Source of the DNA: Salvator merianae
Taxonomy: Eukaryota; Chordata; Lepidosauria; Squamata; Teiidae
Assembly: GCA_003586115.2 (NCBI GenBank)
Contig: QVOM02000116.1
Location: 40,368,128-40,432,127 of the forward strand
Direction: 5' to 3'
DNA length: 64,000 nt
Shown here: piece by piece, positions 60,618-64,000 of the stretch
Layout: the number at the start of each line of letters is the position of its first letter
Numbering within the stretch: the stretch's first letter is position 1
The notes under the pieces: generated by a model
Seen by the model: only the letters and a program-made list of their open reading frames with translations
Told to the model about the DNA's origin: nothing
The model's database searches: none
Program-made: the position numbers and the translations under genes

Positions 60618-60950
60618 ATAAAAACTCCAACAGCACAGTGTTGCTTTTGGACTGTGTCAAAACTCATTGCTAAAGGAATAACTGTGAAATACATTGCAGG
60701 GAGTTTGTCTGCTTTAAATATGGTACATGTGAACATTCACATATGGCTGCTGTGCTCAAATATTGCACTCTCTCTATTTTGGTTGTATAGAAACACGGGC
60801 AACTGTATCATGCTTACAAACTATTTCATCTCCTTTCTTCTGTTTTGTTTCCTTCTGGATGTATTACCATATATGTCTCCAACACGTATCTCCGTCCCTC
60901 CTTCTCTTTCAAAAAGCCCAACGCCATGAAGACCATTCTCCTTCTCTACA
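60618..60950. other. non-coding, no recognised feature
   Basis: Nothing identified. Confidence 0.4.
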
Positions 60951-61085
60951 ATTTATCTTTACAACAATCCTGTCAGGTAGGCTAGGCTTAATAGGCACTG
61001 ACTAGCCCAAGATCACTCAGTGAGCTTCCATGGCTAGGTAAGAGATTCAAAATGAAACACACTGTGGCAGCCTCCACAGAGTCCC
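60951..61085. mobile_element. MIR-like SINE fragment
   Basis: 'acaacaatcctgtcaggtag', 'gactagcccaagatcactca' and 'gtgagcttccatggctaggt' follow the order of the conserved MIR core and tail. It is truncated, with no pol III box. Confidence 0.65.
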
Positions 61086-61254
61086 TCAGGATTGTGCCAT
61101 CTGGATATGCTTAGCACCACATGGCAAAGGAGGACACCACATCAGATCTGGGAGCACTTCAGAGATATACTACTTTAAAATGGTCTCCCTGGCACGTATT
61201 CCTGGCTTCTCTTATGTTCTTATGTGATTAAGTACCAAAACTCTCAGTAGAAAA

Positions 61255-61545
61255 CCTGGTGAGCACCCGAGATAGAGCCTTCTTGGTGATGGCTTCCAGA
61301 CTATAGAATAACATCCCCCCTGATGTGCATCATGCACGATCACTTTACATGTTTAGGAAAGCAGTGAAGATACATCTCTTTGCCCTGACCTTGGCTAAAT
61401 AAGGAGACAGCTTTTCCTCCCCGTTTTCAGGCATGGTTATTTGTTTAGTCTGTTCATTTTTAATGGTTTTTAATGTTGTAACCCACCCTGAGACATTTGG
61501 GTATAGGGTGAGATAAAAATGTGAATAATTAATAAATAAGTATTG
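61255..61545 (+). mobile_element. L2-like LINE 3' end
   Basis: A frame from 'RAFLVMASRL' through one stop to 'NNIPPDVHHARSLYMFRKAV' and 'KIHLFALTLAK' plus stop matches the L2-type C-terminus. The 3' UTR 'gttgtaacccaccctgagac' and aataaataag tail follow. It is a 5'-truncated fossil. Confidence 0.75.
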
Positions 61546-61554
61546 TGCTAGAAA

Positions 61555-61750
61555 CTAGAAGTCTCTGCGTTTGCATCACCGTTTGGGCATGAAAGCTGTC
61601 TTGGCGACCCTGGGCCATTCATTGCCTCTCAGTCTAACTTGCCTCAAAGGACTGTTGTGATGATAAAGCTGAAGGGAAGATAATAGTTTACATCACCCTA
61701 GAATCTATGGAATAAAGGCGGGATGTAAATTCCATACATACACAAAAAAG
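61555..61750. mobile_element. MIR-like SINE
   Basis: 'ccctgggccattcattgcct', 'ctcagtctaacttgcctcaa', 'ggactgttgtgatgataaa' and 'aaaggcgggatgtaaattcc' give the core-to-tail order of reptilian MIR copies. Confidence 0.7.
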
Positions 61751-62485
61751 CAGGATACAGGAACAGCAGCTGAATGAGTAACTCCTGCTCAAAGGCAACC
61801 TGAGAACCAGTTCTGAAACAGTGAGATACAAACAAACCTAGACATACTCCATGCCAGAGTCTGTCTGCGTTGGTACAGGATACAACAAATTTCCAAGGAT
61901 CTCTTAGCTGTTCACCAAAGCCCTTACCTTGTCTGGTAATGTCTGACTCTGCATAGGATGGAACAGGCCAAGGAAAGGAAGGAAATAGTTGAAATGTTCA
62001 GCTTCCACTGGAACAAGACCGAATAGCCTTGAGCTGACAGATGTAAAAGTACAATTGTTTAACAACTTCCTCTCTGCCAAGAGACAATATTACAGACCTT
62101 TGTAAAATACAATACCGTGCACCATATAATACAATACAAGCCTATTTTATAAACTGAATACCTTACAATAGAAAACGTAGCAACTTAGCCAAATTTTCTT
62201 GGCTTCAACATTTCTAACAGAAAGAAAATGATTATACATCAAACTTGACTCTTTGTTTAATTTGATCTTATTCCTTTATTCTAGTTATTTCTAGATGTTC
62301 CTCCAAGTAAGCTGAGTGGAGTTATGAATGGCACAGAATAGTTATATTTAATGAAAAAATGTTTGCTTTAAACACTGGAAACCTCTTCTGTGTCTGCTGG
62401 AACATAGTTTTAAAATATTTTGCCAAAAAGAACAAAAGTAAGCAGAAAGGCTTGACAATTTATTGCATCCAAGCATCACAACTGA
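61751..62485. other. non-coding, no recognised feature
   Basis: AT-rich; nothing identified. Confidence 0.45.
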
Positions 62486-62486
62486 C

Positions 62487-62595
62487 AAGCGATGTGCACG
62501 AACTAAAAGCACATGGTTCGGTTTGAATTAAACAGAACTACAGTGAGTTCTGCTCAATCTAAAACTGGATCAAACAGGCACAATCAGAGCCTTTA
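62487..62595. mobile_element. hAT-like MITE, left fragment
   Basis: 'aagcgatgtgcacgaacta' and 'catggttcggtttgaattaa' match the left side of 34591-34965. No right end was found. Confidence 0.5.
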
Positions 62596-62744
62596 CTAGT
62601 TTTGTGCCTTTTTGTCAGAGCCCCAAACATACATTTGACGTATGTAAAAAGAATGATGGTGATGGGTGCTTTCAAGCTCCTGGCAGAACATCCTCCTAGA
62701 GTCATAGTTTGAGCATTCCTGCCTTTGAGTCTTGGGGCTTTTTT

Positions 62745-63110
62745 TCAGCTGCTGCTAGCAAGCATCAAGCACCCATGCTAGCCAAGTGCATCTGCACCTT
62801 GCCAAGGTCTGAGCGACCAGAAGTGGGCTAGATTAGCTCCCAATCACAGATACCTGTGGAGTACTACTTAGTGCTCCACAACCTTACCAGCAGGTGGTAG
62901 TCATCTCTTGGTAAGGTGCATCCATACTTACCTGGTGGTACGGCTACTGGGCAGATGCGATCTACAATTAGGCAATTGGGCCTGATTGGGCCTGCACAAT
63001 CAGTCCCATGCAATGCCCTGATTGGGTGATCATGCCTGGCACAGCATGGCCCTGCCAGTTGCCATGGCAGTGGCCAGACGTTTCCTGGCTACTACCATGT
63101 GAGGATCAGG
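62745..63110. repeat. dispersed repeat, copy 2 (partner at 58745)
   Basis: It is colinear with 58745-59250 but lacks the MITE found there, so it approximates the unfilled site. It also contains 'gttgccatggcagtggcc', a block seen near 19757. Confidence 0.6.
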
Positions 63111-63744
63111 CATTTCCTCCAGTTATTTGTCCACAGTGTTCAAATGTTTGCTCCAGCATGTATCTGCCAGCAACCTCCAATGTCTCTCATGCATACAACA
63201 CTGTTTTCCATTGAACATCAAGTAACTGACATTCTTATTACCTTAATATACTTTTTTCTGGTGTTTGCATCTCTGAAAATGAGGAATTCTAAGATTCTTT
63301 GAGAATTCATTGGGGAAATCCTTGAGTACTTTACTGATGAGGATAACCCTATGAGGAGTCTGAAGCTGCCTATTTAGGCAGGATCAGTGAGATCAATGTG
63401 GGACTGCAATGAGGGTGCAGGTACAATATGTTCCTGGATCCTCTTTGTGCCACAGGGGTGCTCAAAGGGCACAGGGTTTGCATGTCCTGCTCCCTTTGAG
63501 CACTTATTCTGCCGTAAGTGCTTGTTCAAGCTCTATAATGGCAGAACTCTCAGAGTTCTTCCTATCACTCTTCCCCCTCCTCTTTGAAGATATAACCAGA
63601 ATCATTCCCTGTTGTTTGGAACACAGAAAATGGCTGATTTCTACGGCTATTTCCTGTGTCCCTGACAACAGCTACAGGTGGAAACTTCAAAGTCAGGGAA
63701 TGCAAGTTTCCTGGTTGTGATACTTTCATAGTGAGGATGGTGTG
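63111..63744. other. non-coding; minor repeat block
   Basis: A block near 63605-63665 ('gaacacagaaaatggctg', 'ggctatttcctgtgtcc') is an inverted pair shared with 2285 and 11295. Nothing else is recognised. Confidence 0.4.
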
Positions 63745-63935
63745 CAAACAGTAGGCAGGATGCCTCTAAAGGCCATTTGCAGGGAGTTGAGAGCAGGTGA
63801 AGGTTTTGTCTTTATGTTCTGCTTGAGAATGCACAGAAGCAATTGGTGGGCCACCATGTGAGACAGGATGATGGATTAGATGGGCTGTGGCCTGATCCAG
63901 CAGGGCTTCTCTTATGTTCTTGTGCTGCTTTTTGA
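63745..63935 (+). mobile_element. LINE 3' tail, Jockey-group
   Basis: It starts near 'aggcaggatgcctctaaagg', passes 'gcttgagaatgcacagaag' and 'gatgggctgtggcctgatcc', and ends 'agggcttctcttatgttctt'. It has the same order as 54420-54535, where it follows the coding end. Confidence 0.75.
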
Positions 63936-64000
63936 AAAATGCTACAAACTGTTGTGTCCTTTTCAATGCCTTTGCCAGGTAGAAACACCATCATGAAGAT

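Noticed and set aside
60397..60660. frames with long alternating residues
   Set aside because: They are translations of the CA/GT microsatellite.

Overview
This is a stretch of vertebrate nuclear DNA, most likely from a squamate reptile, and essentially non-coding. No complete host gene can be supported. The longest open frames are remnants of retrotransposons, and the only host-exon candidate is a 135-base, splice-flanked frame at 32137-32271 on the minus strand. The squamate reading rests on four things: a fragment closely resembling the 3' end of BovB (39270-39475); abundant fossils of Jockey-group (CR1/L2-like) LINEs, including the 3' tail family whose end reads like 'gctgtggcctgatccagcag'; MIR-like SINE copies; and many hAT-like and foldback DNA transposons together with long microsatellites.

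Layout. Region 1-23.6 kb is AT-rich intergenic or intronic DNA holding foldback MITEs with 'tttctgcactta' ends, two hAT-type MITEs (9421-9741 and 15804-16087, both with 8-bp target duplications), LINE tails and a few microsatellites. Region 23684-28037 is the outstanding object: one 4.35-kb element with hAT-like ends and a perfect 8-bp target duplication, whose interior is a 26-unit array of a 146-bp, two-hairpin monomer. The 24 central units look identical. Region 28-42 kb holds more MITEs, the candidate exon, a LINE reverse transcriptase split by a MITE (36130-37295), the BovB-like fragment, a one-ended relative of the 4.35-kb element (40474-40710) and an L1-like 3' end. Region 42-64 kb holds an L2-like tail carrying a 197-bp insertion with a 15-bp duplication, a nest of 'tgcac' foldback MITEs (one split by a hAT MITE), LINE 3' ends on both strands near 54.1-54.5 and 57.4-58.3 kb, a 200-bp palindrome at 55 kb, a CA/TA/GT composite microsatellite and MIR-like SINEs.

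How the parts relate. There is no pathway or operon here. The content is layered transposition: LINEs and SINEs first, foldback MITEs inserted into them, and hAT MITEs inserted into some of those. In one hAT derivative an internal inverted-repeat monomer has expanded into a satellite-like array. All family assignments come from reading the sequence by eye against remembered family features; no database search was possible.
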